Below are positions 8,849 to 18,630 of a DNA stretch of 64,000 nucleotides, piece by piece; the first letter of the stretch is position 1, and each line of letters begins with the position of its first letter. The notes beneath the pieces are model-generated. The model was not told where the DNA came from and searched no databases. It saw only the letters and a list, made by a program, of their open reading frames with translations. Source of the stretch: Desulfoplanes formicivorans. Its GTDB lineage: Bacteria; Desulfobacterota; Desulfovibrionia; Desulfovibrionales; Desulfomicrobiaceae. The stretch covers positions 313,009-377,008 of the forward strand of contig NZ_BDFE01000020.1 of assembly GCF_001748225.1 (NCBI RefSeq). Reading direction: 5' to 3'. The translations under genes and the position numbers were made by a program.

Positions 8849-9964
8849 ATGGCAGAAAGATCCGAGGAAAAACAACAGGATTTTGCAAGAAAGATGACGG
8901 ATATCCTGAATTACGGGGCCCTGAATCTGGCCATGGGCATCGGCTATACAACCGGATTGTTCGAGGTTCTTGATGCCATGGACACGCCCGCAACGGTTCA
9001 GGAAATCGCAAAGGATGCCCGTCTTGATGAGCGATATATCCGGGAATGGCTCGGGGTGATGGTGACAGGCGGCATTGTGGAGCTGGAAAAAAATGAACGC
9101 GGGGAGGATATGTATCTGCTTCCCCGGGAACATGGCGCCCTGATCACCCGCCGTGCGGGCAATGACAACCTGGGCGTGTATACCCGGGAGATCCCCCTGC
9201 TGACCCGGTGTGCCCTGGATGAGGTCATAAGCGGATTTGCAACGGGCCAGGGGGTGACCTATGATCATTATCCCCAATTTCAGGCCTTCATGGGACAGCT
9301 TGCCGATGCCAAGCATTGTCACGTGCTGGTGGACACCTTTTTGCCGTGGGTTGCTCATGGCGAGATGGTCCGCCGCATGCGGCAGGGCATCCGCGTGTGT
9401 GACCTGGGCTGTGCCCAGGGGTTGGCCCTTATTCTCATGGCCGAGGCCTTTCCCCGGAGTTCTTTTGTGGGGTTTGACATTTCCCGACAGGCCATAGAGG
9501 TCGCCCGCCAGGCAGCAGCTTCACGGGGACTGACCAACGTGTCCTTCCAGGTGCGGGATTGCGCCCTCCTGGCCGGGGAAGATGATCTCAGGGAAACCTT
9601 TGACTATGTTCTGGCCTTTGATGCCATCCACGATCAGACCCGACCCCGACAGGCCCTTCAAGGGGCGTATGCCCTGTTGACCCCGGGAGGCATGTTTTCC
9701 ATGGTGGACATTGCCGCCTCGAGTCGCCTTGAGGCCAACCAGGATCATTCCATGGGGCCGTTTCTCTATACGGTCAGCCTCATGCACTGCATGCCCGTGG
9801 GTCTGGTGGACGGAGGTGAAGGCCTGGGCATGATGTGGGGAAGGGAGAAGGCCGAGGCCATGCTCCGCGAGGCAGGGTTCGACCGGGTCGAGGTCGCAGA
9901 AATTCCCAATGACCCCTTTAACCTGCATTTCTTGTGCATCAAATCCCATTCAAACGGATCCTGA
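8849..9964 (+). CDS. SAM-dependent methyltransferase with N-terminal winged helix
   Basis: About 371 residues. The N-terminal ~100 residues form a dimerisation/winged-helix region (TGLFEVLDAM through LDERYIREWLGVMVTGGIVEL) like that of O-methyltransferases and the Rv2258c-type group. A class I Rossmann methyltransferase domain follows, with the SAM-binding motif VCDLGCAQGLAL near residue 187 and the acidic GFDIS at the end of beta-2. The start at 8849 was chosen for its GGAG 6 bases upstream; ATGs at 8777 and 8825 lack one. The substrate is unknown. The gene is convergent with pstB. Confidence 0.82.
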   Translation: MAERSEEKQQDFARKMTDILNYGALNLAMGIGYTTGLFEVLDAMDTPATVQEIAKDARLDERYIREWLGVMVTGGIVELEKNERGEDMYLLPREHGALITRRAGNDNLGVYTREIPLLTRCALDEVISGFATGQGVTYDHYPQFQAFMGQLADAKHCHVLVDTFLPWVAHGEMVRRMRQGIRVCDLGCAQGLALILMAEAFPRSSFVGFDISRQAIEVARQAAASRGLTNVSFQVRDCALLAGEDDLRETFDYVLAFDAIHDQTRPRQALQGAYALLTPGGMFSMVDIAASSRLEANQDHSMGPFLYTVSLMHCMPVGLVDGGEGLGMMWGREKAEAMLREAGFDRVEVAEIPNDPFNLHFLCIKSHSNGS

Positions 9965-10008
9965 AGGGGATCAGGCCATGGCGATGCCATTGAACATTTT
10001 GCTTTGGT

Positions 10009-10773
10009 CTAGAACCATTCTTCCATGACCTGGGACATGTCCTGTTCCAGGAATTCCTGACGTGAAAACAGGGCCTGCATCCCGCCTTCTCGGAATACCG
10101 TGATGAGGTCTCCGATTCTTCGGGTCTGTCGCAGACTGTGGGAGACCACCATGAGGGAATATCTGTCCCGCAAACCCAGAATGAGTTCTTCAATGCCTCG
10201 GGCTGCCTTGTGGTCCAGGGAGGACGTTGGCTCGTCCAGGAGGAGAATTTCCGGTTCCAGGGCCAGGGCCCGGGCCAGACAGAGACGCTGCTGCTGGCCG
10301 CCCGACAGGATGGTTGCGGGTTTGTCCAGTCTGTCTTTGACCTCTTCCCATAATCGGGCCTCTCTGAGGGCCTGTTCCATGCGCATGAACCGCTGTTCCC
10401 GATCATGACCTGCCACGATTTTGAGGGGCAGGGTCATGTTTTTCCTGATGCTCATGGGCAGGACATTGGGGGACTGGAAGACCATGCCCACCTGGTGTCG
10501 CAATTTTTCCACCCGTACCCCGGGGTCATGGATATCAACCCATTGTTGGTCAAGATGCAGGCGGATGGTGCCCGAGTGGGTGCAGGTGAGTATGGTATCG
10601 TTGAGGCGGTTGATGGATCGCAAAAACGTGCTCTTGCCGGATCCGGAACGTCCGATGATCACGCTGATCCTGTGGGCCGGACATTGGAGGGTGATATCCC
10701 GGAGAATGGTTGTCCCACCAATGGCAAGGCTGAAATTGCGGACGTCAACGGCGTGTTGGGATGTGGGTTTCAT
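10009..10773 (-). CDS. pstB: Phosphate ABC transporter ATP-binding protein
   Basis: A 254-residue ABC ATPase with Walker A (GRSGSGKST), Q-loop (VFQSPNVLP), signature (LSGGQQQRLCLARAL), Walker B (EILLLDEPTSSLD) and H-loop (VVSHSLRQ). The NRLND motif shortly after Walker A is typical of PstB. It supplies energy for high-affinity phosphate uptake. Its ATG overlaps the stop codon of pstA by 4 bp (ATGA), marking an operon. No phoU follows; the next gene is convergent. Confidence 0.93.
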   Translation of the reverse strand: MKPTSQHAVDVRNFSLAIGGTTILRDITLQCPAHRISVIIGRSGSGKSTFLRSINRLNDTILTCTHSGTIRLHLDQQWVDIHDPGVRVEKLRHQVGMVFQSPNVLPMSIRKNMTLPLKIVAGHDREQRFMRMEQALREARLWEEVKDRLDKPATILSGGQQQRLCLARALALEPEILLLDEPTSSLDHKAARGIEELILGLRDRYSLMVVSHSLRQTRRIGDLITVFREGGMQALFSRQEFLEQDMSQVMEEWF

Positions 10774-11636
10774 TGTTTCTCAAGTCGGTTGCTGATGAGG
10801 CCGGTGGCCATGAACAGGATGCTGGTCAGGCACAGCAGGATCAGGGCCGTGCCAAAAGCCTGGGCCAGCTCGTCCTGGTTCTGGTATTCTGCAGCAAGAT
10901 AAAAGATGTGAAAGGGCAGGGCCTCGAATTTGTCCGTGAGCCCGTGGGGAACACCGGCATTGGCCACCACTCCGGTGAGCAGAATAACGGCGGTATCTTC
11001 GGCTGCCCGGCCCACGGCCAGAATGATGCCGCTTGCAATGCCCGTGGCCGCCCGGGGAAGCATCACATGGATGATGGCCTGGGACCTGGTCATGCCAAGG
11101 GCCAGGGCGGTGGTGCGCAGATCGCCTGGAACGGATTCAAGGGCCGTCTGGGTGGCCCGGACTATGTAGGGGAGTACCAGAAAGCCCACGCACAGGGAGG
11201 CCGTGAGCAGGCTGGTGCGGGCCTGCAGATCAAAGAGCCGGCGCACGAACAAAATGGCTGCAAAACCGAGCAGTCCCATGAGAATGGAAGGTGTGCCCGC
11301 CAGAAGGTCCACGAGAAAGGCAAGGATGCGTTTGCCATTGCCCTGTGCGTATTCCCCAAGATAGATGCCTGCCCCCACACCAAGGGGGATGGCCGTGGCC
11401 GCGGCCAGGCCGACAAGAAGAAGGGTGCCCACGCAGGCCGGCCATATGCCGTCCCATACGGGAAGCCGTCCTGTCAAAGCGTCCCATATCGGCGTGTCCC
11501 CGAAGAAAAGGGACGTGTTGATGGTCGGGCCTCCCTTGAAGGCGAGAAAGCCAAGCAGATACCCGATGACAAGAACAAGGATCAGGGTGCACAACCAGGA
11601 CATGAAGGTGCAGGCGCGGTAAACAAAAGGATTCAT
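10770..11636 (-). CDS. pstA: Phosphate ABC transporter permease PstA
   Basis: 288 residues with about six membrane segments and the binding-protein-dependent permease EAA-type loop (RTTALALGMTRSQAIIHVMLPRAATGI). The PVWDGIWPACVGTLLLVG stretch and the late ILLTGVVANAG region fit PstA. It starts 2 bp after the pstC stop codon and overlaps pstB by 4 bp, so pstC, pstA and pstB are translationally linked. Confidence 0.93.
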   Translation of the reverse strand: MNPFVYRACTFMSWLCTLILVLVIGYLLGFLAFKGGPTINTSLFFGDTPIWDALTGRLPVWDGIWPACVGTLLLVGLAAATAIPLGVGAGIYLGEYAQGNGKRILAFLVDLLAGTPSILMGLLGFAAILFVRRLFDLQARTSLLTASLCVGFLVLPYIVRATQTALESVPGDLRTTALALGMTRSQAIIHVMLPRAATGIASGIILAVGRAAEDTAVILLTGVVANAGVPHGLTDKFEALPFHIFYLAAEYQNQDELAQAFGTALILLCLTSILFMATGLISNRLEKQ

Positions 11637-11638
11637 GA

Positions 11639-12508
11639 TCAGGTCCTGACGGAGGTTGAAGACTCCAGCCATCGAAGTCCCAGATTGACGGCAAAGGTGG
11701 TCAGGAAAAGGATGATGCCGCAGGCGAACAGGGAATAATAGGCTGCGTCCTGGCTGTCGGTGGCCACCACCAGGGCGATGTGCGCCGTCATGGTCCGCAT
11801 GGAGGCAAGAGGCGACCCGGGCATGATGGGGGCGTTGCCCGAGAGCATGAGGGGGATCATTGTATCTCCCATGGCCCTGCCGAATCCGAGGATGCCTCCG
11901 GCCAAAAGTCCCCGGCGGGAAAGGGGCAGGGTGACCGCCAGCAGTCTTTGGGTGTCGGACATGCCCAGTGCCTGGGTTGTGCGGGTGACTTGGGGTTCCA
12001 CAAGGGAAAAGTGGGTGTGGATGAACAGCACAATGGTGGGCAGGACAAGTACGGTCAGGGTGAGCATGGCCGCGAGCCAGGAGAACCCGCTTCCCCGGGC
12101 AAAGGTTGCGCGCAGTAGGGGGATGAGCAGAAACACGGCTGCAAAACCATAAACCACCGTGGGAATGCTGGTCATGAAATGGACAAGGGTCAGCACGGCT
12201 TTTCCCGGCAGTCTGGGCCCCAGTCCATGGGCAAACAGGGTGATCCCCAGGGCCATGGGAAAGGCCAGGAGCATGGCCGGGATGGCCAGACTCAGGGAGC
12301 CGGCAATCATGGGCAGGATGCCGAACTGGCCATGAAAGGGTCGCCATGCCAGGGAGACGATGGTTGCGATTTTTCCCTGGGCCAACAGGGGCCAGGAGAA
12401 CCAGAGGAGAAAGGCGAAGATGGTGACCACAATGGCCGCACAGATCAGTCCGCAGATCCGGGTTGTTTCTCGAAACAGGGTTTCGCGCAGGAAGCGGTGC
12501 AAGGGCAT
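11639..12508 (-). CDS. pstC: Phosphate ABC transporter permease PstC
   Basis: About 289 residues from the chosen start, with six predicted membrane segments and the permease loop around TTQALGMSDTQRLLAVTLPLSRRGL; the segment GFGRAMGDTMIPLMLSGN is typical of PstC/PstA. The frame stays open back to 12610, but that would put the start inside the terminator hairpin. The ATG at 12508 (MPLHRFLRETLF) or at 12535 (MQSHTTSRD) is more likely; neither has a strong Shine-Dalgarno. A terminator separates it from pstS. Confidence 0.88.
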   Translation of the reverse strand: MPLHRFLRETLFRETTRICGLICAAIVVTIFAFLLWFSWPLLAQGKIATIVSLAWRPFHGQFGILPMIAGSLSLAIPAMLLAFPMALGITLFAHGLGPRLPGKAVLTLVHFMTSIPTVVYGFAAVFLLIPLLRATFARGSGFSWLAAMLTLTVLVLPTIVLFIHTHFSLVEPQVTRTTQALGMSDTQRLLAVTLPLSRRGLLAGGILGFGRAMGDTMIPLMLSGNAPIMPGSPLASMRTMTAHIALVVATDSQDAAYYSLFACGIILFLTTFAVNLGLRWLESSTSVRT

Positions 12509-12536
12509 GTCTCTGGATGTCGTATGTGATTGCATG

Positions 12537-12614
12537 AAAAAAGGGGACGTGCATGCCCCCTTTTTTCCTTTGTTCGGAACAGATGCAAAGGGGATTGTCC
12601 TCCTTTGCATCTGT
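12537..12614 (-). terminator. Double hairpin between pstS and pstC
   Basis: Read on the minus strand, a 13-bp perfect stem (bases 12602-12614 with 12579-12591) comes first. It is followed by a G/C stem flanked by A6 and T6 (12537-12566), a canonical intrinsic terminator. Partial readthrough would give more periplasmic binding protein than permease, a common arrangement in ABC operons. Confidence 0.85.
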
Positions 12615-12624
12615 TGGGGGCAGA

Positions 12625-13455
12625 CTATTTCTGCATGGGGATGAACCCGGATTTGGTAATGATGGCTGCGCCCGAAGGACTGTACACGTACTCGATGAAT
12701 GCGCTGGTCAGGGCGGACGGGTTGGGTCGGGTATTCATGTAGAGTTTGCGCACCACCTTGTAGGTGCCGTTTTTGGCGTTTTCCTGGTTGGGCTCGATGC
12801 CGTCGAGCAGGGGAGCCTTGACGGTATTGTCCAGGTGCCCGATGCTCACATACCCGATGCCAAAGGGATCTCTGGACAGGGCGGTCTTCATGGCTCCGTT
12901 GGAGGGAACCACATTGGCGTTGGCAACGACGTCACCCTTGTTGAGCAGCTTTTTCCAGTACACGGCCCGGGTTCCGCTGGCCTCGTCCCTGACATACACA
13001 TTGATGGGGCCGTCCTGACCGCCCACCTGGTTCCAATTGGTGATGGTTCCGGCAAAAATGTCCCTGACCTGTTGGGAGGACAGCTCGGACACGGGATTGT
13101 CCTTGTGTAGGACCGTGCACACGCCGTCAATGGCAAAGGGGTAGGATACCAGATCATATTTTGCCTTTTCCTTGGCGGAAAGGGCCCGTCCCGTGTTGCC
13201 GATATCCACGAGCCCTTCGCCCACCTTCTGGGCTCCGATGCCGGAACCACCGCCGGCAATGGTGATCCTGATTTCCGGATAGGCCTGCATGATGTTGCGG
13301 GCACAATCTTTCATGACCGGAATATGGGCGGTTCCCCCTGCAATGTTGATGGTTCCCTTGAGGTTTGCAAAGGCGTCCAGTTCACTTGCCCCTGCAGGGC
13401 AGGTCACGGCAAGGATGCAGCCGATGGCGATCAATGCGGTCAGAATGCGTTTCAT
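12625..13455 (-). CDS. pstS: Phosphate ABC transporter substrate-binding protein
   Basis: 276 residues starting with a Sec signal peptide (MKRILTALIAIGCILAVTCPAGASE). The mature protein has the phosphate-binding patterns of the PstS/SphX class: IAGGTAHIPVMKDCA, AGGGSGIGAQKVGEGLVDIGNTGRAL, and VYVRDEASGTRAVY. AAGGAG lies 9 bases before the ATG at 13455. It is the first gene of the pst operon. I looked for a Pho box upstream and did not find a convincing one. Confidence 0.93.
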   Translation of the reverse strand: MKRILTALIAIGCILAVTCPAGASELDAFANLKGTINIAGGTAHIPVMKDCARNIMQAYPEIRITIAGGGSGIGAQKVGEGLVDIGNTGRALSAKEKAKYDLVSYPFAIDGVCTVLHKDNPVSELSSQQVRDIFAGTITNWNQVGGQDGPINVYVRDEASGTRAVYWKKLLNKGDVVANANVVPSNGAMKTALSRDPFGIGYVSIGHLDNTVKAPLLDGIEPNQENAKNGTYKVVRKLYMNTRPNPSALTSAFIEYVYSPSGAAIITKSGFIPMQK

Positions 13456-13927
13456 GGGTGGGTCTCCTTTCTGTGCCGAGCAACGTCGTGTTGCAGGCGT
13501 TTGAGGTTTCGGGATGGTCGGTTGCACGTGCAACCGATTGACTGCCGGAATGGTTTGCTGCTGACCATCAGGTCATTGCAGACGGTCGCATCCTTTCTTT
13601 CGGATAAATATGATCGTTGGTTCCCATAGAACAGAATGCTTTACCGAGACAAATAGATAATTGCTTACAAAATACTGGAAAACCATCGACATAATCTATA
13701 GTTGTCGTCTGGTTGGAAGCCGGAAACACTTTTTTCACGTTTACTTCGGGGTTATTTTTATTGTATTGAAAAAGTCCAGCGAGATTTTTGGAATGTTTTC
13801 GGGTCAGGCGGCGTACTGCCGCTGCTGGCCGTGCCCGGGCGGGCGATGCTGTGCCGTGTGCTGGTTTGGTACGCCCGTGAATGGGTGAGTCGCTTGTGAT
13901 GTAACCACCTTAACAGGGAGGATTGTC
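13456..13927. other. Divergent intergenic region between pstS and desulforedoxin
   Basis: About 470 bp, AT-rich in the middle (roughly 13590-13800), which fits promoters for both genes. No protein gene or recognised regulatory repeat can be supported. Confidence 0.4.
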
Positions 13928-14053
13928 ATGACTCAGGTTGGAGAAATCTACAAATGTGACGTGTGCGGGAATGTTGTCGAGGTTAAGGAAGCAGGTGACG
14001 GTGAATTGATCTGTTGCGGTGAGCCCATGAAAAAGCAGGACAAGCCATCGTGA
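13928..14053 (+). CDS. dsr: Desulforedoxin (small Fe(SCys)4 protein)
   Basis: 41 residues that line up along their whole length with desulforedoxin: [14 protein letters not shown], then a Gly-containing turn, then ELICCGEPM. The CxxC pair and the adjacent Cys-Cys pair are the four iron ligands of this minimal rubredoxin-like fold; the adjacent Cys-Cys distinguishes it from rubredoxin. The same motif is the N-terminal domain of desulfoferrodoxin, but here no superoxide-reductase domain follows. GGGAGG lies about 8 bases upstream. The role is probably electron transfer in the cytoplasm of an anaerobe. The protein is characteristic of Desulfovibrio-type bacteria. Confidence 0.9.
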   Translation: MTQVGEIYKCDVCGNVVEVKEAGDGELICCGEPMKKQDKPS

Positions 14054-14134
14054 CCCATGGGGTCATGTCCATGGCAGCGTGACTCGCACGACCTTGAGCA
14101 TGGCCGGATGTGCCGCTTGCTCCGATGGAAAGAC

Positions 14135-14184
14135 CCATATACGCAAGGGGCTTCGTGTGACAGCGAAGCCCCTTGCGTATATGG
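14135..14184. repeat. Perfect 21-bp inverted repeat with 8-base loop
   Basis: Bases 14135-14155 are the exact reverse complement of 14164-14184. It lies 80 bp after the desulforedoxin stop codon. There is no T-tract, though it may still stop or stabilise the transcript. The rest of the ~560 bp up to the chemoreceptor gene shows no supported gene. Confidence 0.88.
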
Positions 14185-14617
14185 CCCGACAGCCTGGTGC
14201 GTGAACCTTTCGCGCCTTGTTGCGCTGGTGTCTGTCCATCGGGGATGTCTGGGCCTGAATGCTTATGCTGCGTGAGAAACGGTTCAAGATCCTGTTCGTC
14301 CTTGAAATCCCTTGCACAAATCCCTAACAAGTTGTTTTGCCGTGTTATTCTGCCCCGTGCACGCTGCAGTCGGCGGGTTTTTGTCTGGCGATCGTATGAC
14401 ATCGTTGCCAGCATATCCTGTATGCACGTAACAATCAGCCAGGTATTCGGGGCCATGTCCGCCAGGTCGTGTCTCCGTCTAATCAAGGGCCTCCCTGGAA
14501 GGGCCCCGCAAGAGTCTGGGAGCCTGTCCTGCCCATGATGGCGCGGTAACTTGCTTTGTTGTCCTGCAGCCCGGTTGCATCCATGACGTATTCCACATCA
14601 TCCTTTTGGGAGGGAAC

Positions 14618-17110
14618 GTGAGTTTTTTCGGTAAGATGCGAATATTTCAACGCTATATGGTCTTGCTTGTCGTGACGACCATCCTGCTTGTTTGTGTGGT
14701 CTTCATCGGCCACAGGGGGTTTGTCATCTTGGGCAATCAGATGGACACCTATGTCAGCTGGTCCGACATGGACATGGTCATGAACGAGGACATTACCCAG
14801 AATATTCTCATGTCTGGGAACGCCTTTCGTCTCTACCAGGCGGATCCTTCGGAGAAAAACCACGCTGAAGTGGAAACGCATCTGGCTGCGGCGACAAAGG
14901 GCGTGCAGGACTGGATGGGCATGCTGGGCGAGCAGCCGAATATTCGCAAGATGGCCGCGTCCGTTGCATCCGATCTGGACGGGATTGCCAAGACCATGCA
15001 ATCGTATCGCACGGCCCGGGAAGAGCACAGCCAGGTGCTGGCTCAAGTTCGCAAGCTTGCTGGTGACATGGTGGAACAGGCAACACGGCTTCACGGTGAT
15101 GTCATTGTTCCGGCCTCGGAGCAGGCTGCTTCCCGGGAAGACATGTCCGGGGTGGTGTACTGGAATGACCTCGGCATGACCTTGCATGACCTTGTCATTG
15201 CCCGAATCCTGCAGCTTGCGGCCGCTGTGCACGAGTATGGTGGTGCATCCGATGCGGCACACCAGGCATCTCTTGAGGCCAGCCTTCAGGCGGCCCGAAA
15301 GGGCGTGGCCCAATGGGGAGACACTGCCAGAAAGAAGGCCGCCCTGCAGGAGGCCTCCGGTTTCATGGAACGCTCTTGTGACGCCTTGCAAGGGGAGGTG
15401 AACACCCTGATCGCGCTGAACAGGACCATTGCCTCCCTTGAGACATCCATGGAAACCGTGATGCACACGATGATCATGACGGCCGGGACCATCATGAACG
15501 AGCATATCGACCCGGCCAAACAGGCGGCTGCTGTTGCCGCCGGAAACCTGAGAACCGGGATCCTGGGTCAACTTCTGCTGGTGGGCACGATTGCCCTGAC
15601 CCTGCTTGTGGTCCTTGTACTGGCCTTTGCGGTGCACGAATCCTCTGCGGTCAAACAACTCAGCACCCTGGCCCATGCCATGGCCAGGGGAGATTTCAAG
15701 ACGGATATTTCCCTGGATCAGAAGAACGAACTGGGTGAGATCGGAAGGGCGCTTGCGAGTATCAAGGTGTCCATTACCGGGGTTGTCAATGAATGTGAGC
15801 AGCTCACGGACATGGCAGAATCCGGCAGGCTGGACAGGCGAGCCGATGTTGCCGCGTTCCAGGGCGCCTATGCCTACATGATTCACAATATCAATGCCAT
15901 TGTGGATGTTTTTGAGGTGCTTTTGGACAATCTTCCCCTCGGGGTTATGATCCGGTCCGGGAATCGGGATGTGTTGTACATGAACGATATGGCCAAAACC
16001 CTGGTGGGAACCAAAGAGATCAAGGGCAGGAAATGCGAGGAACTGATCCGGACCGACGACTGCACCAATGGACGATGTGCATCGGATCGTTGTTTGCAAA
16101 CCGCTCGTGTAGAAACTTCGGAAACCACGGCTCGACCGGTGACAGGGGAATATGAAATCGCCTACTCGGCCGTACCCATGGTATCGCGTTCGGGTGAGGT
16201 CAAGGGCGTGTGCGAGGTCGTTGTGGATCAAAGTGCCATCAAGGCCGCGCACAAGACCATGCTCCAGGTGGCCGAGCAGGCCGGCATCATTTCGGACCGG
16301 GTGGCCTCGGCCGCCGAGGAACTGTCCGCCCAGGTGGAGCAGGTCACTCGGGGGGCCGAGATACAACAGGAGCGGGTTGCTGAAACAGCCACCTCCATGG
16401 AAGAGATGAACGCAACCGTCCTGGAGGTGGCCAGAAATGCCTCCGAGGCCACCAAGCAGTCCGACAACGCCAGGGTCAAGGCAACGGAAGGAGCCGCCCT
16501 GGTGGACAGGGTGATACAGGCCATCAACAAGGTGAATACCGTGGCCAAGAGCCTGCAAGGCGATATGAATCTGTTGAGCGAGCGGGCCGAAGCCATTGGC
16601 GGGGTGATGACCGTGATCACCGATATTGCGGATCAGACCAATTTGCTGGCACTCAACGCTGCCATTGAAGCGGCCCGTGCCGGAGAAGCCGGACGGGGGT
16701 TTGCCGTTGTGGCCGATGAAGTGCGCAAACTGGCCGAAAAAACCATGTCCGCCACTAATGAGGTGGGCAATTCCATCAGGGCCATCCAGCAGGCTGCGGA
16801 AACCAATGCCGGTCATGTCAAAGGCGCTGCCAAAAGCGTTGCAGAGGCTACCGAACTGGTGAGCGAATCCGGAGAAGCCCTGACGGAAATCGTTACCCTG
16901 TCCACCGAGAGTTCTCATCTGATTTCCGGCATTGCCATTGCTGCGGAACAGCAATCCGCCACCAGCGAGGAAATAAACCGGGCCATTGAGGCCGTGAATA
17001 CCATTGTGACCGAAACCACTGACGGTATGGTGCAATCTGCCGAGGCCATCCAGGAACTGGCCCGCATGGCCGTGGAATTGAAGACCCTTCTGGACAGCCT
17101 CAAAGGGTAG
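14618..17110 (+). CDS. Methyl-accepting chemotaxis protein with periplasmic sensor and PAS-like domain
   Basis: About 830 residues. Order: first membrane segment (residues ~10-35), a ~270-residue periplasmic helical sensor, second membrane segment (~315-340), HAMP domain (about 345-395), a PAS-like cytoplasmic domain (~425-540) with an unusual Cys cluster ([11 protein letters not shown]), then the long coiled-coil signalling domain with the conserved hairpin tip ([21 protein letters not shown]). It would relay an extracellular or redox signal to CheA/CheW. The start is a GTG preceded by GGGAGGGA; a TTG four codons earlier and an ATG six codons later are alternatives. It is monocistronic and ends at a strong terminator. 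Confidence 0.92.
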   Translation: MSFFGKMRIFQRYMVLLVVTTILLVCVVFIGHRGFVILGNQMDTYVSWSDMDMVMNEDITQNILMSGNAFRLYQADPSEKNHAEVETHLAAATKGVQDWMGMLGEQPNIRKMAASVASDLDGIAKTMQSYRTAREEHSQVLAQVRKLAGDMVEQATRLHGDVIVPASEQAASREDMSGVVYWNDLGMTLHDLVIARILQLAAAVHEYGGASDAAHQASLEASLQAARKGVAQWGDTARKKAALQEASGFMERSCDALQGEVNTLIALNRTIASLETSMETVMHTMIMTAGTIMNEHIDPAKQAAAVAAGNLRTGILGQLLLVGTIALTLLVVLVLAFAVHESSAVKQLSTLAHAMARGDFKTDISLDQKNELGEIGRALASIKVSITGVVNECEQLTDMAESGRLDRRADVAAFQGAYAYMIHNINAIVDVFEVLLDNLPLGVMIRSGNRDVLYMNDMAKTLVGTKEIKGRKCEELIRTDDCTNGRCASDRCLQTARVETSETTARPVTGEYEIAYSAVPMVSRSGEVKGVCEVVVDQSAIKAAHKTMLQVAEQAGIISDRVASAAEELSAQVEQVTRGAEIQQERVAETATSMEEMNATVLEVARNASEATKQSDNARVKATEGAALVDRVIQAINKVNTVAKSLQGDMNLLSERAEAIGGVMTVITDIADQTNLLALNAAIEAARAGEAGRGFAVVADEVRKLAEKTMSATNEVGNSIRAIQQAAETNAGHVKGAAKSVAEATELVSESGEALTEIVTLSTESSHLISGIAIAAEQQSATSEEINRAIEAVNTIVTETTDGMVQSAEAIQELARMAVELKTLLDSLKG

Positions 17111-17227
17111 CCGTGCAGGGGGGGAACGTGCAGGGATGATGTAATCGGTGGATTGGCGCGATGTTCAAGAATCCGGCCAGGGATATCTTGAATCGTGGCA
17201 GCCATGGGATGATGGCCTTGCAAATGC

Positions 17228-17264
17228 AAAAAGCTCCCCGGAAGTAACTTCCGGGGAGCTTTTT
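17228..17264. terminator. Bidirectional intrinsic terminator
   Basis: A 17-bp perfect stem with a 3-base loop (TAA), A5 before and T5 after, between the convergent chemoreceptor and antiporter genes. Confidence 0.92.
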
Positions 17265-17277
17265 GGTGCGCGCGGAT

Positions 17278-18630
17278 TCAGGAGGCGCTTGGTGAGCGAT
17301 GTCTGGTAAGGGCGGGCCATCCGGTCATGATGGAAAGACAGGACATGCCGGCCAGGAGCATGCAGTACCAGTTCCCGGAGATGACGCTTAAGGGTGAAAT
17401 GCCCGCAATGGAGCCCACCAGCAGGACCTGTGCGCCGTAGGGAATGAGTCCCTGAACCACGCAGGAAAAAATGTCGAGCAGGCTCGCGCTGCGCCGGGGA
17501 TCGACATCGGTTTCCGTTGCGATGTCCTTGGCCAGTTTACCTGTCAGGATGATGGCCACGGTATTGTTGGCAATGCAGATGTTGGCCAGGGAGACCAGTG
17601 CGGCAATACCTGCCTCGCCCGAGGCCCTGGAGGAGGCATGTCCGGTCTTGCAGGCAAAGGCCTTGACCCTTTCCAGGAGCCACTGCAACCCGCCATTGTA
17701 CCGGATGAGTTCGCCAAGCCCTCCCACGAACATGGACAGCACCAGAATTTCATGCATACTCAGAAATCCCGAGTAGATATCCTTGGACAGGGTCAGCAGG
17801 GAATAGTCGGGGATGCAGACAAGACCTGTTCCCCCGGCCAGAATGATGCCCAGGGCCAGGACGACAAAGACGTTCACACCGGCAACCGCCAATCCCAGAA
17901 TGGTCAGATAGGGAAGAATCTTGAAGAGCTGCCAGTCTCCCGTGGTGGCCGAAGGCCCGGTCGTGCCCATGAATACAAGCAACAGGATGGTGAGCAGGGC
18001 CACGGGCATGACAATACGTACGTTCATCTTGAACTTGTCACTCATGGCGCAGTTCTGGGTTTTGGTTGCCGCAATGGTTGTATCGGAAATCATGGACAGG
18101 TTGTCCCCGAACATGGCTCCGCCCAGAATGGTCCCCATGAGCAGGGCCATGGAAATATCGGTTTGCTGGCCCACCTGGGCGGCAATGGGTGCTATGGCCG
18201 CAATGGTTCCCATGGATGTACCCATGGCCGTGGCAACAAACGCCGCGATGATGAACAGTCCTGGAAGAACAAGCTGGGTGGGAATAAAGGCCAGTCCGAG
18301 ATTGACCGTTGCCTCGACGCCGCCAATAGATTTGGCCACGGCCGCAAACCCGCCGGCAAGAAGATAGATCATGCACATGGTGATGATATTGATCTCGCCG
18401 ACACCCGTCAGGAAAATGTTGATCTTTTGTCCCATTCGTCCCTGGCCCATGCCAATGGCCAGTGCAATGGCCGGAAGAATGGCCACGGCAGCGGACAATT
18501 GGTAAAAACCCATGGATACTCCCTGGAGGGTCTGAAAAATGCCTGTTCCGATAAACAGGACAAGAAACAGAAGCAGGGGAAGCAGTGCCCCTGCCCGGGC
18601 CTGGGGTTGGTTATCAGCGTGTTGATGCAT
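17278..18630 (-). CDS. NhaC-family Na+/H+ antiporter
   Basis: 450 residues with about twelve hydrophobic segments. The DNLSMISDTTIAATKTQ motif around residues 180-200 and the SLANICIANNTVAI stretch near the end are signatures of the NhaC/Na_H_antiporter (PF03553) family. It would exchange sodium for protons (or a related organic-ion exchange) across the inner membrane. The ATG at 18630 is preceded by AAGGAG; the frame extends upstream but without family-like sequence. It is transcribed divergently from the alcohol dehydrogenase gene. Confidence 0.88.
   Translation of the reverse strand: MHQHADNQPQARAGALLPLLLFLVLFIGTGIFQTLQGVSMGFYQLSAAVAILPAIALAIGMGQGRMGQKINIFLTGVGEINIITMCMIYLLAGGFAAVAKSIGGVEATVNLGLAFIPTQLVLPGLFIIAAFVATAMGTSMGTIAAIAPIAAQVGQQTDISMALLMGTILGGAMFGDNLSMISDTTIAATKTQNCAMSDKFKMNVRIVMPVALLTILLLVFMGTTGPSATTGDWQLFKILPYLTILGLAVAGVNVFVVLALGIILAGGTGLVCIPDYSLLTLSKDIYSGFLSMHEILVLSMFVGGLGELIRYNGGLQWLLERVKAFACKTGHASSRASGEAGIAALVSLANICIANNTVAIILTGKLAKDIATETDVDPRRSASLLDIFSCVVQGLIPYGAQVLLVGSIAGISPLSVISGNWYCMLLAGMSCLSIMTGWPALTRHRSPSAS

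Noticed and set aside
11640..12554. Extension of the pstA frame far upstream to ~594 residues
   Set aside because: The upstream part overlaps pstC in another frame and has shadow-like composition; a start at 11636, two bases after the pstC stop, gives a normal PstA length.
13456..13927. Pho box upstream of pstS
   Set aside because: No convincing CTGTCAT-type direct repeat could be seen.
14483..17035. An 850-residue open frame antisense to the chemoreceptor
   Set aside because: His/Gly-rich, low-complexity translation typical of a shadow frame in GC-rich DNA; the plus-strand frame has full chemoreceptor motifs.
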